From NCBI RefSeq assembly GCF_000732195.1, contig NZ_JNNU01000006.1, forward strand, positions 124,001 through 188,000: DNA of 64,000 nucleotides. Reading direction: 5' to 3'. Below are positions 56,717 to 64,000 of the stretch, piece after piece; the stretch's first letter is position 1, and each line of letters starts with the position of its first letter. This stretch comes from Neorhizobium vignae (GTDB lineage Bacteria > Pseudomonadota > Alphaproteobacteria > Rhizobiales > Rhizobiaceae). The notes beneath the pieces were generated by a model. The model saw only the letters and a list, made by a program, of their open reading frames with translations, did no database searches and had not been told where the DNA came from. A program made the translations under genes and the position numbers.

Positions 56717-58126
56717 TTATTTCCACTCGCGGATGTCGACGAAATGTCCGGCGACCGCGGCAGCGGCCGCCATGGCCGGCGAGACGAGATGGGTGCGGCC
56801 CTTGTAACCCTGGCGGCCCTCGAAATTGCGGTTCGAGGTGGAGGCGCAGCGCTCGCCCGGCTTCAGGCGGTCGTCGTTCATCGCCAGGCACATCGAGCAG
56901 CCCGGCTCGCGCCATTCGAAACCTGCATCCTTGAAGATCTTGTCGAGACCTTCGGCTTCCGCCTGTTCCTTGACGATGCCGGAGCCGGGGACGACCATGG
57001 CGGAAACGGTCGATGCGACGGTGCGGCCTTCGACAACCTTGGCTGCGGCACGCAGGTCTTCGATGCGGCCGTTGGTGCAGGAGCCGATGAAGACGCGGTC
57101 GATAGCGATATCGGTGATCTTGGTGCCGGGCTTCAGGCCCATATACTCCAGAGCGCGCCATTTGGAGGTGCGCTTGGTTTCGTCCTGAATATCGTCCGGG
57201 TTCGGAACGGAACCCTCGACCGAGATGACGTCTTCCGGCGAGGAACCCCAGGAGACGATCGGCGGCAGGTTGGCGGCGTCGAGCACGACGACCTTGTCGA
57301 AATGCGCGCCTTCGTCGCTCTGCAGCGTCTTCCAGTATTCGAGCGCCATGTCCCAGGCCTTGCCCTTCGGGGCGCGCGGCTTGTCCTTGATATACTCGAA
57401 GGTCTTTTCGTCCGGCGCGATCAGGCCGGCGCGGGCGCCGCCTTCGATCGTCATGTTGCAGACCGTCATGCGGCCTTCCATGGAGAGCGCGCGGATGGCC
57501 TCACCGGCGAACTCGATGACGTGGCCGGTGCCGCCGGCGGTGCCGATTTCGCCGATGATGGCAAGGATGATGTCCTTGGCGGTAACCCCCGGCGGCAGCT
57601 GGCCGTCGACGCGCACCAGCATGTTCTTCGCCTTTTTCTGCACCAGGGTCTGGGTGGCGAGCACGTGCTCGACTTCGGACGTGCCGATGCCGTGCGCCAG
57701 CGCGCCGAAGGCGCCGTGGGTCGACGTGTGGCTGTCGCCGCAGACGATGGTCATGCCCGGCAGGGTGAAGCCCTGTTCCGGGCCGACGATGTGGACGATG
57801 CCCTGGCGGACGTCCTTTTCGGAATAATATTCGACGCCGAAGTCATGGGCGTTCTGGGCAAGCGCCTCCACCTGGATGCGGCTTTCCTCGTTCTTGATGC
57901 CTTCGTGGCGGTCGGCCGTGGTCGGGACGTTATGGTCCACGACGGCAAGCGTCTTTTCCGGCGCGCGGACCTTGCGGCCGGCAATACGCAGGCCTTCGAA
58001 AGCCTGCGGTGACGTCACTTCGTGAACGAGGTGACGGTCGATGTAGAGAAGACAGGTGTGGTTTTCATCCTCGGAAACGACGTGGTCGTCCCAGATCTTG
58101 TCGTAAAGGGTGCGGGGTGCGCTCAT
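56717..58126 (-). CDS. leuC: 3-isopropylmalate dehydratase large subunit
   Basis: A 469-residue aconitase-family enzyme that isomerises 2-isopropylmalate in leucine synthesis. It has [36 protein letters not shown] (first cluster Cys) and [13 protein letters not shown] (two further cluster Cys), giving one 4Fe-4S cluster. The small subunit leuD is not adjacent in the window. A structured leader precedes the gene. Confidence 0.97.
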   Translation of the reverse strand: MSAPRTLYDKIWDDHVVSEDENHTCLLYIDRHLVHEVTSPQAFEGLRIAGRKVRAPEKTLAVVDHNVPTTADRHEGIKNEESRIQVEALAQNAHDFGVEYYSEKDVRQGIVHIVGPEQGFTLPGMTIVCGDSHTSTHGAFGALAHGIGTSEVEHVLATQTLVQKKAKNMLVRVDGQLPPGVTAKDIILAIIGEIGTAGGTGHVIEFAGEAIRALSMEGRMTVCNMTIEGGARAGLIAPDEKTFEYIKDKPRAPKGKAWDMALEYWKTLQSDEGAHFDKVVVLDAANLPPIVSWGSSPEDVISVEGSVPNPDDIQDETKRTSKWRALEYMGLKPGTKITDIAIDRVFIGSCTNGRIEDLRAAAKVVEGRTVASTVSAMVVPGSGIVKEQAEAEGLDKIFKDAGFEWREPGCSMCLAMNDDRLKPGERCASTSNRNFEGRQGYKGRTHLVSPAMAAAAAVAGHFVDIREWK

Positions 58127-58449
58127 GGCTGCTGTCCGTTAAGCTGACTGAAACAGGAAATGGGTATCCGGCAGCACGGGGCTGCCTCAAGCTGAGGAAA
58201 GTCAGCTAAGTCGGTCGCAAAGCGCCCCGGACACCCGCGCGAAAAACCGTGCCGGCAGACGCTTGTGGTCCTGCAGCACGACGATGTGGTTCGCGAGGCA
58301 TCCGAATTTCGATCCCATGGTGGCTGGAATACCAGTTTCCGAAGAAATCGGCAATCGAATTGCGTTGCGGAAAATCTGTCGCATCTCTGTCATATAGCTT
58401 TCGCGGAAACGTGGTTGATCTCAGTTTCAATAACGGAGGAATGCCGACC
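58127..58449. other. 323-bp divergent region with leuC leader structure
   Basis: Between leuC and ppk2. The leuC-proximal part holds nested inverted repeats: outer AGCTGACT / AGTCAGCT (58142-58149, 58200-58207) and inner GGCAGC / GCTGCC (58170-58175, 58181-58186). The outer arm ends 15 bp before the leuC ATG. No Leu-codon leader peptide is evident. The rest, up to ppk2, shows only the ribosome site GGAGG at 58435-58439. Confidence 0.55.
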
Positions 58450-59364
58450 ATGTCCGAGCCCATGCAAGACCAGCTCAGCCGCATCAAGGAAGAGATCGCC
58501 GACAGCTTCGATGAAGAGCTGGAAATGCAGATGGAAGAGGACCGGCTCGACGAGCTGGTCGCCGAGGGCATGTCCGAGCCCGCCGAGGCGACGATCGACC
58601 GCCGCATCTATTTCCGCGAGCTCTTCCGCCTCCAGCACGAGCTCGTCCGCCTGCAGGACTGGGTACAGTACAAGAAGCTGAAGATGGTCGTGCTGTTCGA
58701 AGGCCGCGACTCTGCCGGCAAGGGCGGCGCCATCAAGCGCGTCACCCAGCGGCTCAACCCGCGCGTCTGCCGCACGGTCGCACTTCCGGCGCCGACCGAG
58801 CGCGAGCGCAGCCAGTGGTATTTCCAGCGCTACGTGCCGCACCTGCCGACCGCCGGCGAAATGGTGCTGTTCGACCGCTCCTGGTACAACCGGGCCGGCG
58901 TCGAGCGCGTCATGGGCTTCTGCACCAAGGACGAACTCGAAGAGTTCTTTCGCTCGGTGCCGGAATTCGAACGCATGCTGGTCCGCTCCGGCATCATCCT
59001 CGTCAAATACTGGTTCTCGATCACCGACGAGGAGCAGGAATTCCGCTTCAAGATGCGCATCCACGATCCGTTGAAGCAGTGGAAGCTGTCGCCGATGGAC
59101 CTCGAAAGCCGCGTCCATTGGGAAGAATATACCAAGGCCAAGGAAGAGATGCTCCAGCGCACCCACATTCCGGAAGCGCCGTGGTGGGTGGTGCAGGCCG
59201 TCGACAAGAAGAAGGCGCGGCTCAACATGATCTCCCATCTTCTCGCGCAGGTGCCTTACGAGACCGTGCCGAAGGAACAGATCGACCTGCCGGGCCGCGT
59301 CCGGAACGACGATTACATCCGCCATCCGGTGCCGGCGGACATGTATGTCCCGGAAGTCTACTGA
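58450..59364 (+). CDS. ppk2: polyphosphate kinase 2
   Basis: A 304-residue PPK2 class I enzyme, which uses polyphosphate to phosphorylate ADP or GDP, or the reverse. It has Walker A EGRDSAGKGG (about 84-93), the Walker B-type LFDRSWYNRAGVERVMGFC, and FRFKMRIHDPLKQWKLSPMDLESR in the lid. The N-terminal 60 residues are acidic. Two ATGs share one GGAGG; 58450 has the better spacing (10 nt), 58441 only 1 nt. Polyphosphate use fits storage functions elsewhere in the window (PHB). Confidence 0.93.
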   Translation: MSEPMQDQLSRIKEEIADSFDEELEMQMEEDRLDELVAEGMSEPAEATIDRRIYFRELFRLQHELVRLQDWVQYKKLKMVVLFEGRDSAGKGGAIKRVTQRLNPRVCRTVALPAPTERERSQWYFQRYVPHLPTAGEMVLFDRSWYNRAGVERVMGFCTKDELEEFFRSVPEFERMLVRSGIILVKYWFSITDEEQEFRFKMRIHDPLKQWKLSPMDLESRVHWEEYTKAKEEMLQRTHIPEAPWWVVQAVDKKKARLNMISHLLAQVPYETVPKEQIDLPGRVRNDDYIRHPVPADMYVPEVY

Positions 59365-59423
59365 ACAAAACTGCTGCGCCTGCCGTCGTTGATGCTGTGG
59401 GGCGCAGCCAGAGACTGAAACGG

Positions 59424-59445
59424 GAGGCGGCCTTCGGGCTGCCTC
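59424..59445. terminator. stem-loop between ppk2 and ABC permease genes
   Basis: A 9-bp stem GAGGCGGCC / GGCTGCCTC (one G-T pair) with a TTCG tetraloop overlaps the permease stop codon. The two genes are convergent. No T tract. Confidence 0.5.
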
Positions 59446-60262
59446 ACCGCTCCGTCCGCCTGCGCAATCGGCTCTCGACGCCGCGCAAGGCTAACGACAG
59501 GCCGATCGTCAGCAACAGGTAGATATAGGTGACGATCGAATAGGTCTCGAAGAAGCGGAAGGAGCCGGCCGCATAGACCTTGGCCATCTGGGTGATGTCG
59601 GCGACGCCGAGGACCGAGACGAGCGACGAATCCTTCGCCATCGAGACGAAGTCGTTGGAAAGCGGGGGCAGGATCACCCGCATCGCCTGCGGAAAGACGA
59701 TCAGCCGGAAACGCTGCCAGCGGGTGAAGCCCAGTGCCTTTGCCGCCTCGATCTGGCCGATGTCGACGGCCTGGAACCCGGCACGAAAGATTTCGGCGAT
59801 GAAGGCGGCATAACCGATGGTCAGGGCGATGATCGCCCGCCACAGCAGCGAGACGTCGCGCACGAGAAGCGCCTCGGCCCAGCCGCCCTCGATCAGCGGC
59901 GCCAGCGCCCAGTTATAGAGCGTCACGAAGGCCGGTGCGCCGACGAAGGCGATGTAGAAAAGCAGCACGAGGATCGGGATGCCGCGGATGAGCTCGATAT
60001 AGAAACGCGCCGCCTGCCTCAGCACGACATTGCCGGAAAGACCTGCAAGCGCAATGCCGAGCCCCAGCAGCGTCGCCAGGAGAAAGGCGGCGAGCGTCAC
60101 CCCGACCGTGATGCCGATGCCCTTGACGACGACATAGAAGACCTGGGAATAGAGGTCGTTGAGGGCGATAACCGCCGCGAGGCCGAGGCAAAGTATCGCG
60201 AAGGCGACCAGCCACCAGGGGAAATCCTGCGGCTCGGACGTCCTGCGACGCGAAGGCGCCAT
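59444..60262 (-). CDS. amino-acid ABC transporter permease
   Basis: A 272-residue permease of the HisM/GlnP family with about five helices. It has IELIRGIPILVLLFYIAF and the EAA loop QIEAAKALGFTRWQRFRLIVFPQAMRVILPPLSNDFVSMAKDSSLVSVLG. ATG 60262 starts 5 bp after the binding-protein stop; the longer frame to 60298 overlaps it. The N-terminal 30 residues are charged and cytoplasmic. The ATPase gene is missing nearby. Confidence 0.92.
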   Translation of the reverse strand: MAPSRRRTSEPQDFPWWLVAFAILCLGLAAVIALNDLYSQVFYVVVKGIGITVGVTLAAFLLATLLGLGIALAGLSGNVVLRQAARFYIELIRGIPILVLLFYIAFVGAPAFVTLYNWALAPLIEGGWAEALLVRDVSLLWRAIIALTIGYAAFIAEIFRAGFQAVDIGQIEAAKALGFTRWQRFRLIVFPQAMRVILPPLSNDFVSMAKDSSLVSVLGVADITQMAKVYAAGSFRFFETYSIVTYIYLLLTIGLSLALRGVESRLRRRTER

Positions 60263-60267
60263 GCCCT

Positions 60268-61062
60268 TTACTGGCCCATCTTGTAATCGAGGAACCACTT
60301 CTTGTTCAGCCCGTCGAGCGTGCCGTCGGCCTTCAGCGCGGCGATCGCGGCGTTGAGCGGCGCAACCAGATCCGAGCCCTTCTTGAAGATGAAGCCGAAA
60401 TCCTCGGTGCCGAGCGGCTGGCCGATCAGCTTTAAGGAGCCGCCGGAGGCCTTGACGTATCCGTCGCCGGCGGTGCTGTCCGTCAGGACCAGGTCGACGT
60501 CTCCCGCCTTCAGCGCCTGCACTGTCGCACCGAAGGTCTCGAAGAGCTTGACCCGCGGGTTCTGCTCGTTGCCGTCGAGGATCTCGTACACCGCCGTGTA
60601 AAACGGGCTCGTCCCCGGCTGTGCGCCGATAAGTCCGGTGGTGAGGGCGCCAAAACTCTTGGCGTCGGTGAAACGCTTTTCGTCGCCGCGCACCAGCATC
60701 AGTTGCTGCGAGCGCATATAGGGATCGGAGAAATCGACCTTCTCCCTGCGATCGTCCTTGATGGTGATGCCGGTCATGCCGATGTCGTATTGGCCGTCGG
60801 AAACGGCCTGGATCATCGCATCCCAGCTGGTGTTCTGGTATTCGAGCTTGAAATTCAGCCGTCTGGAAATCTCGTTCATCGCATCATATTCCCAGCCGAT
60901 CGCCTTGCCGCTTTTCGGATCGACGAATTGCAGCGGTGGATAGGCGTTTTCCGTGACCACGACAACTGTCCGGCCCTTCAGGTTCGGCAGTTCGGCGGCG
61001 CCGGCGGCGGGTGCAAAGGCAAGGGCGGCAAGGCCGGTGATCAGCATACGGCGTGAGAGCAT
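60268..61062 (-). CDS. amino-acid ABC transporter substrate-binding protein
   Basis: A 264-residue periplasmic protein of the polar amino-acid family (SBP_bac_3). The signal peptide ends around AGA-AELP. The mature part starts RTVVVVTENAYPPLQFVDPKSGKAIGWEYDAMNEISRRL, then GQYDIGMTGITIKDDRREKVDFSDPYM and GLIGAQPGTSPF. I start at MLSRRMLITGL (61062) because the extra 13 residues of the longer frame weaken the signal peptide. Divergent from the MFS gene. Confidence 0.92.
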   Translation of the reverse strand: MLSRRMLITGLAALAFAPAAGAAELPNLKGRTVVVVTENAYPPLQFVDPKSGKAIGWEYDAMNEISRRLNFKLEYQNTSWDAMIQAVSDGQYDIGMTGITIKDDRREKVDFSDPYMRSQQLMLVRGDEKRFTDAKSFGALTTGLIGAQPGTSPFYTAVYEILDGNEQNPRVKLFETFGATVQALKAGDVDLVLTDSTAGDGYVKASGGSLKLIGQPLGTEDFGFIFKKGSDLVAPLNAAIAALKADGTLDGLNKKWFLDYKMGQ

Positions 61063-61229
61063 TCTGGCACTCCTGACAAATGGCTGGCGAATCCCTCTCA
61101 TGAAAAGCCGGCCGATAGCAAGCGACCGAAAGCGGGCATCTTTTTCTTGCCGCGCATAAGGGGGTCCTCTACATCCCCATCACCGAAATACGCCGCTTCC
61201 TCTGCGGCAAATGCTTTGGAGTAAATAAG

Positions 61230-62510
61230 TTGGTTCAGGAAAAAGAGCTAATTTCAAAGATCGTGTGGCGGCTTATGCCGTTCCTCGGCATCCTTTATCT
61301 GATTGCCTATATCGACCGTCAGAACGTCAGCTATGCCAAGCTGGAAATGGTCGGCGCGCTCGGCATGAGCGAATATGCCTATGGTCTCGGCGCCTCACTT
61401 TTCTTCATCGGCTACTTTCTGTTCGAGGTCCCGAGCAACCTCTTCCTAAACCGGTTCGGCGCCAGCCGCTGGTTCGCCCGCATCATGATCACCTGGGGCA
61501 TTGTGACCGTGGCGCTCGCCTACACGCAGAACGCGACGATGTTCTACATCCTCCGTTTCCTGCTCGGCGTCGCGGAAGCAGGCTTCTTCCCGGGCGTCCT
61601 CTACCTGCTGACGCTCTGGTTCCCGAAGGATTATCGCGGCCGCATGGTCGGCCTGTTCATGATCTTCAGCGCGCTCGCCAATGCCGTGGGCGCCCCGATT
61701 GGCGGCATGCTGCTCGATCTGAACGGGCTGCTTGGCCATGAGGGATGGCAGTGGGTCTTCCTGGCAACCGGCATTCCCGCGGTGCTCGCCGGGATCGTCA
61801 CTTTCTTTTATCTCGACGACACCCCGGAAAAGGCGAAATTCCTGACGGAGGATGAAAAGCGCTGGCTGCGCGATCGGCTGGCGCGCGAGAATTCCGGAAT
61901 GGAAGAGCATGCAGACAACGGATTCAAGGCGCTCGTCAATCCGCGAGTGCTTCTGATGGCGCTTTGCTATATCGGCTTTCCGCTCGCTGCCTACGGTCTC
62001 AGCTACTGGCTGCCGACCATCGTCAGGGGGTTCGGCGTCTCGAACACGACGAACGGCTTCATCAACATCATTCCGTGGGTGATCGTGGCGCTCGCGCTAT
62101 GGGTGGTGCCGGCCGCCGCAGACCGGGCCGAGAGCAAAACTCCGTATATTGTCGGTCCCGCCTTCGTCGGCGCGATATGCCTGGCGCTTTCGGCGATCGT
62201 CACCTCGCCGATCTTGCAGTTCACTTTCCTTTGCGTCGCCGCAGCCGGCATTTTTGCGGGGCAGCCTGTCTTCTGGAGCCTTCCCTCACGCTTCCTCAGG
62301 GGTGCGGGCGCAGCGGCCGGCATCGCGGCGATCAATTCGGTGGGCAATCTCGGCGGCTTCATCGCACAGAACGTCGTCCCTTGGATCCGGGATTCGACCG
62401 GCAACAATATCCTGCCGATGGTCTTCCTCGCGATCTGCCTTGCTGTCGCCGGTGTCCTCGTCATCATCGTCGCCCGAATGTTGGCCGCGAGACAGGCGAT
62501 CTCCGCCTGA
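61230..62510 (+). CDS. MFS transporter, anion:cation symporter (ACS) family
   Basis: A 426-residue permease with 12 helices. VWRLMPFLGILYLIAYIDRQNVSYAKLEMV, then RFLLGVAEAGFFPGVLYLLTLWFPKDYRGRMVGLFM are the ACS hallmarks (tartrate, phthalate, glucarate and similar organic anions). The central loop is charged (DDTPEKAKFLTEDEKRWL). The start is a TTG at 61230 with GGAG 8 nt upstream; no ATG fits. The substrate is unknown. Confidence 0.9.
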   Translation: MVQEKELISKIVWRLMPFLGILYLIAYIDRQNVSYAKLEMVGALGMSEYAYGLGASLFFIGYFLFEVPSNLFLNRFGASRWFARIMITWGIVTVALAYTQNATMFYILRFLLGVAEAGFFPGVLYLLTLWFPKDYRGRMVGLFMIFSALANAVGAPIGGMLLDLNGLLGHEGWQWVFLATGIPAVLAGIVTFFYLDDTPEKAKFLTEDEKRWLRDRLARENSGMEEHADNGFKALVNPRVLLMALCYIGFPLAAYGLSYWLPTIVRGFGVSNTTNGFINIIPWVIVALALWVVPAAADRAESKTPYIVGPAFVGAICLALSAIVTSPILQFTFLCVAAAGIFAGQPVFWSLPSRFLRGAGAAAGIAAINSVGNLGGFIAQNVVPWIRDSTGNNILPMVFLAICLAVAGVLVIIVARMLAARQAISA

Positions 62511-62634
62511 CCGGACGATACCGCCACTGGTTCCCTCTGCGGAACCAATGGCGGTAAAACTGCCTGCTTCCGCCTCATCGGCGTTTCTCCTATGTCTTTT
62601 GGCAAGTCAGATCAAAACGCTTGGGAGAATGTCG

Positions 62635-63147
62635 ATGATAAGAGCCTTGAAACATGCCGCTCTGGGTTTGCTCCTGTTCGGGGCCGCGGTGGGCACGCTT
62701 GCCGCGCCGTCGCTGGCACAGGAGCCGGTGTTGGCCGCCCCGGACAAAGACGCGCTTTTCACCAGTACGGACCCCAAGCTGCATGCAAACAAGCAGGTTG
62801 CCTACGGTATCGTCCGTGATCTGCTGGAAGCCAATCAGTGGGACAAGGCCGATCGGTATCTCACTGAACGTTACATCCAGCACAACCCGAATGCCGCGTC
62901 AGGGCGCGAGGGGGTGGTGCGCTATTTCATCGACGTCCTGAAGCGGAAGCCGAGCCCCATTCCTGACAAGATAAAGACGCCGGTCGTCTTTGTCACAGCG
63001 GAAGGCGATCTGGTGACCGTGGGGACGGTGCGCGAAATGAAGGATCCTCGCGATCCTTCGAAGAGCTATACCAGCACCTGGTACGACACATGGCGCATCA
63101 TCAACGGCAAGGCGGACGAGCACTGGGATTCTGCCATCAGGAATTAA
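62635..63147 (+). CDS. exported SnoaL-like (NTF2-fold) protein
   Basis: A 170-residue protein with a signal peptide (about 1-28, SLAQEPV). The mature part has NKQVAYGIVRDLLEANQWDKADRYLTERYIQHNPNAASGREGVVRYFIDVL, the SnoaL-like domain seen in predicted aldol-condensing proteins; YIQHNP is the typical pocket motif. Of the two ATGs (62629, 62635) the second has the better ribosome-site spacing. Its function is unknown and it is not linked to any pathway here. Confidence 0.85.
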   Translation: MIRALKHAALGLLLFGAAVGTLAAPSLAQEPVLAAPDKDALFTSTDPKLHANKQVAYGIVRDLLEANQWDKADRYLTERYIQHNPNAASGREGVVRYFIDVLKRKPSPIPDKIKTPVVFVTAEGDLVTVGTVREMKDPRDPSKSYTSTWYDTWRIINGKADEHWDSAIRN

Positions 63148-63165
63148 ACCGGTATCGCGCAACAA

Positions 63166-63191
63166 AAAAGGCGGCTCGAAGGCCGCCTTTT
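63166..63191. terminator. bidirectional terminator between SnoaL-like gene and rplS
   Basis: A 10-bp perfect stem AAAAGGCGGC / GCCGCCTTTT with a 6-nt loop has an A run on its left and a T run on its right, so it works for both converging genes. Confidence 0.9.
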
Positions 63192-63210
63192 CCGTATTCG
63201 ATATAAAAGC

Positions 63211-63756
63211 TTATTCGGCAGAAGCTTCAGCGGCCTTGGCGGCTTCGGCTGCTTCAGCAGCGGCCTTTGCTTCAGCGGCTTCCGCTGCTGCCTTTTCGGC
63301 GGCGAGAGCCTGGGCTGCTGCAACCTTCTCGGCTTCGATACGTGCCTTCTCTTCGGCAACGGCCTGACGTTCGGCGTCGTTCAGCTTGCGGGCGCGAACG
63401 CCGGTGTCTTCGACGATACGGGCCGACTTGCCGCGACGATCGCGCAGGTAATAGAGCTTGGCGCGACGGACCTTACCGCGGCGAACGACTTCGACGCTTT
63501 CGACCATCGGCGAGTAGACCGGGAATACGCGCTCGACGCCTTCGCCGTAGGAGATCTTGCGAACGGTGAAGCTTTCGTTGATGCCGCCGCCAGAACGGGC
63601 GATGCAGACGCCTTCATAAGCCTGTACGCGGGTACGGTTGCCTTCGGTAACCTTCACATTGACGCGGAGCGTGTCGCCGGCGGAGAATTCCGGAAGCGTA
63701 CGCTTGGCCGCAATCTTGGCGGCCTGTTCGGCTTCCAATTCCTGGATGATATTCAT
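63211..63756 (-). CDS. rplS: 50S ribosomal protein L19
   Basis: A 181-residue L19. The core (residues 1-120) is standard: [79 protein letters not shown]. The remaining 60 residues form an Ala/Glu/Lys-rich helical tail, typical of rhizobial L19 but absent from E. coli. In most bacteria rplS follows trmD; the 244 bp to its right inside the window hold no recognisable trmD. Confidence 0.96.
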   Translation of the reverse strand: MNIIQELEAEQAAKIAAKRTLPEFSAGDTLRVNVKVTEGNRTRVQAYEGVCIARSGGGINESFTVRKISYGEGVERVFPVYSPMVESVEVVRRGKVRRAKLYYLRDRRGKSARIVEDTGVRARKLNDAERQAVAEEKARIEAEKVAAAQALAAEKAAAEAAEAKAAAEAAEAAKAAEASAE

Positions 63757-64000
63757 CGTCTCAAACCTTTGGTTCTTCTGAAACAGCCAGAGCGCTCGGC
63801 TATATCCCTTTGGTCACAGCCTTGGGGATTTGCCTTTCGGCAGAGCGAATTCACCATTCTTTGTTGCTGGTCGACGGGATATTTCCCATTTCCGGGTGCG
63901 CCAATACACGAAAGACATGGGTTTGTCATCCCGTTGATTGCGATTTTGTGACGAAAAAGCCCGCTATTGCCGTGTTTCGCCGAAGCCGCTATCTGATGGC
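63757..64000. other. window end, region upstream of rplS
   Basis: I see no gene I can support. A GTG at 63948 opens a plus-strand frame to the window end (17 codons), too short to judge. The rplS promoter or leader is expected here. Confidence 0.3.

Noticed and set aside
63948..64000. GTG-started frame reaching the right edge
   Set aside because: Only 17 codons are visible and there is no ribosome site, so it cannot be judged.

Overview
The window is ordinary chromosome of an alphaproteobacterium, most likely a member of the Rhizobiaceae (Rhizobium, Agrobacterium, Sinorhizobium or a close genus). The signs are high GC with strong GC3, a PhaR/PhaA/PhaB polyhydroxybutyrate set, RpoH2, CarD and CenR, HWE-type sensor kinase, SAM-II and TPP riboswitches, GANTC (CcrM) and TTAA-N7-TTAA (CtrA) motifs, EcfG-type promoters and rhizobial mosaic palindromes. 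As far as I remember gene order, the run from rpmF/phaR/phaA/phaB to rpoH2, and the run tesB-glnK-amtB-ftsK-lolA-xthA, match Rhizobiaceae core chromosomes. I see no transposase, integrase, phage gene, CRISPR array or plasmid replication gene. The genus cannot be fixed from this sequence.

Layout. 0-7.7 kb: end of an MFS gene, ispG-hisC, an OmpA lipoprotein, ispA-LysE exporter, mtgA, a GST and rpmF. 7.8-11.9 kb: a small membrane protein, phaR divergent from phaA-phaB, and two tiny surface or membrane proteins. 11.8-12.6 kb: a 0.7-kb intergenic region packed with GANTC sites and carrying two of three copies of a composite repeat. 12.6-20.4 kb: a Suv3-like helicase with a long disordered tail, S4 protein, fdxA, CarD, rpoH2 (behind an EcfG promoter) and an M48 lipoprotein protease. 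20.6-22.6 kb: HxlR regulator and MATE pump. 22.6-29.2 kb: thiBPQ under a TPP riboswitch, a single-domain response regulator with an EcfG promoter, then thiN and an ABC-F ATPase. 29.3-34.0 kb: MoxR ATPase, Nudix, metA with a SAM-II riboswitch, a VWA protein and galM. 34.3-38.6 kb: chemoreceptor, hybrid PAS-PAS-HWE kinase and tRNA-Gly. 38.8-42.1 kb: a three-subunit periplasmic molybdenum hydroxylase with its cytochrome. 42.4-47.4 kb: tRNA-editing deacylase, thioredoxin-TPR protein, LON-domain protein, Trm112-like protein, a UbiH-type hydroxylase and tesB. 47.4-49.5 kb: glnK-amtB behind a sigma-54 promoter. 49.5-54.0 kb: ftsK behind a CtrA box, lolA, xthA. 54.1-58.1 kb: a cNMP-domain protein with cenR, an L,D-transpeptidase, a SixA-like phosphatase and leuC. 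58.4-63.8 kb: ppk2, two parts of an amino-acid ABC importer, an MFS carrier, a SnoaL-like exported protein and rplS.

How the genes fit together. Several blocks concern the envelope and cell cycle: mtgA, OmpA lipoprotein, lolA, L,D-transpeptidase, M48 protease, ftsK and cenR. Others concern storage and nutrient sensing: phaRAB, glnK-amtB, ppk2, thiamine uptake, metA and leuC. Stress wiring is visible in the DNA as two exact GGAAC-N16-CGTT elements, one for rpoH2 and one for the lone receiver protein.

The least explained signal is the composite repeat near 11.2-12.4 kb. Three same-strand units each carry GAAC-N7-GAA and, exactly 29 bp from its start, GATTC-N6-GATTC. Two of them sit inside a 312-bp stretch with 13 GANTC sites. 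I could run no searches; all family assignments are by reading motifs.
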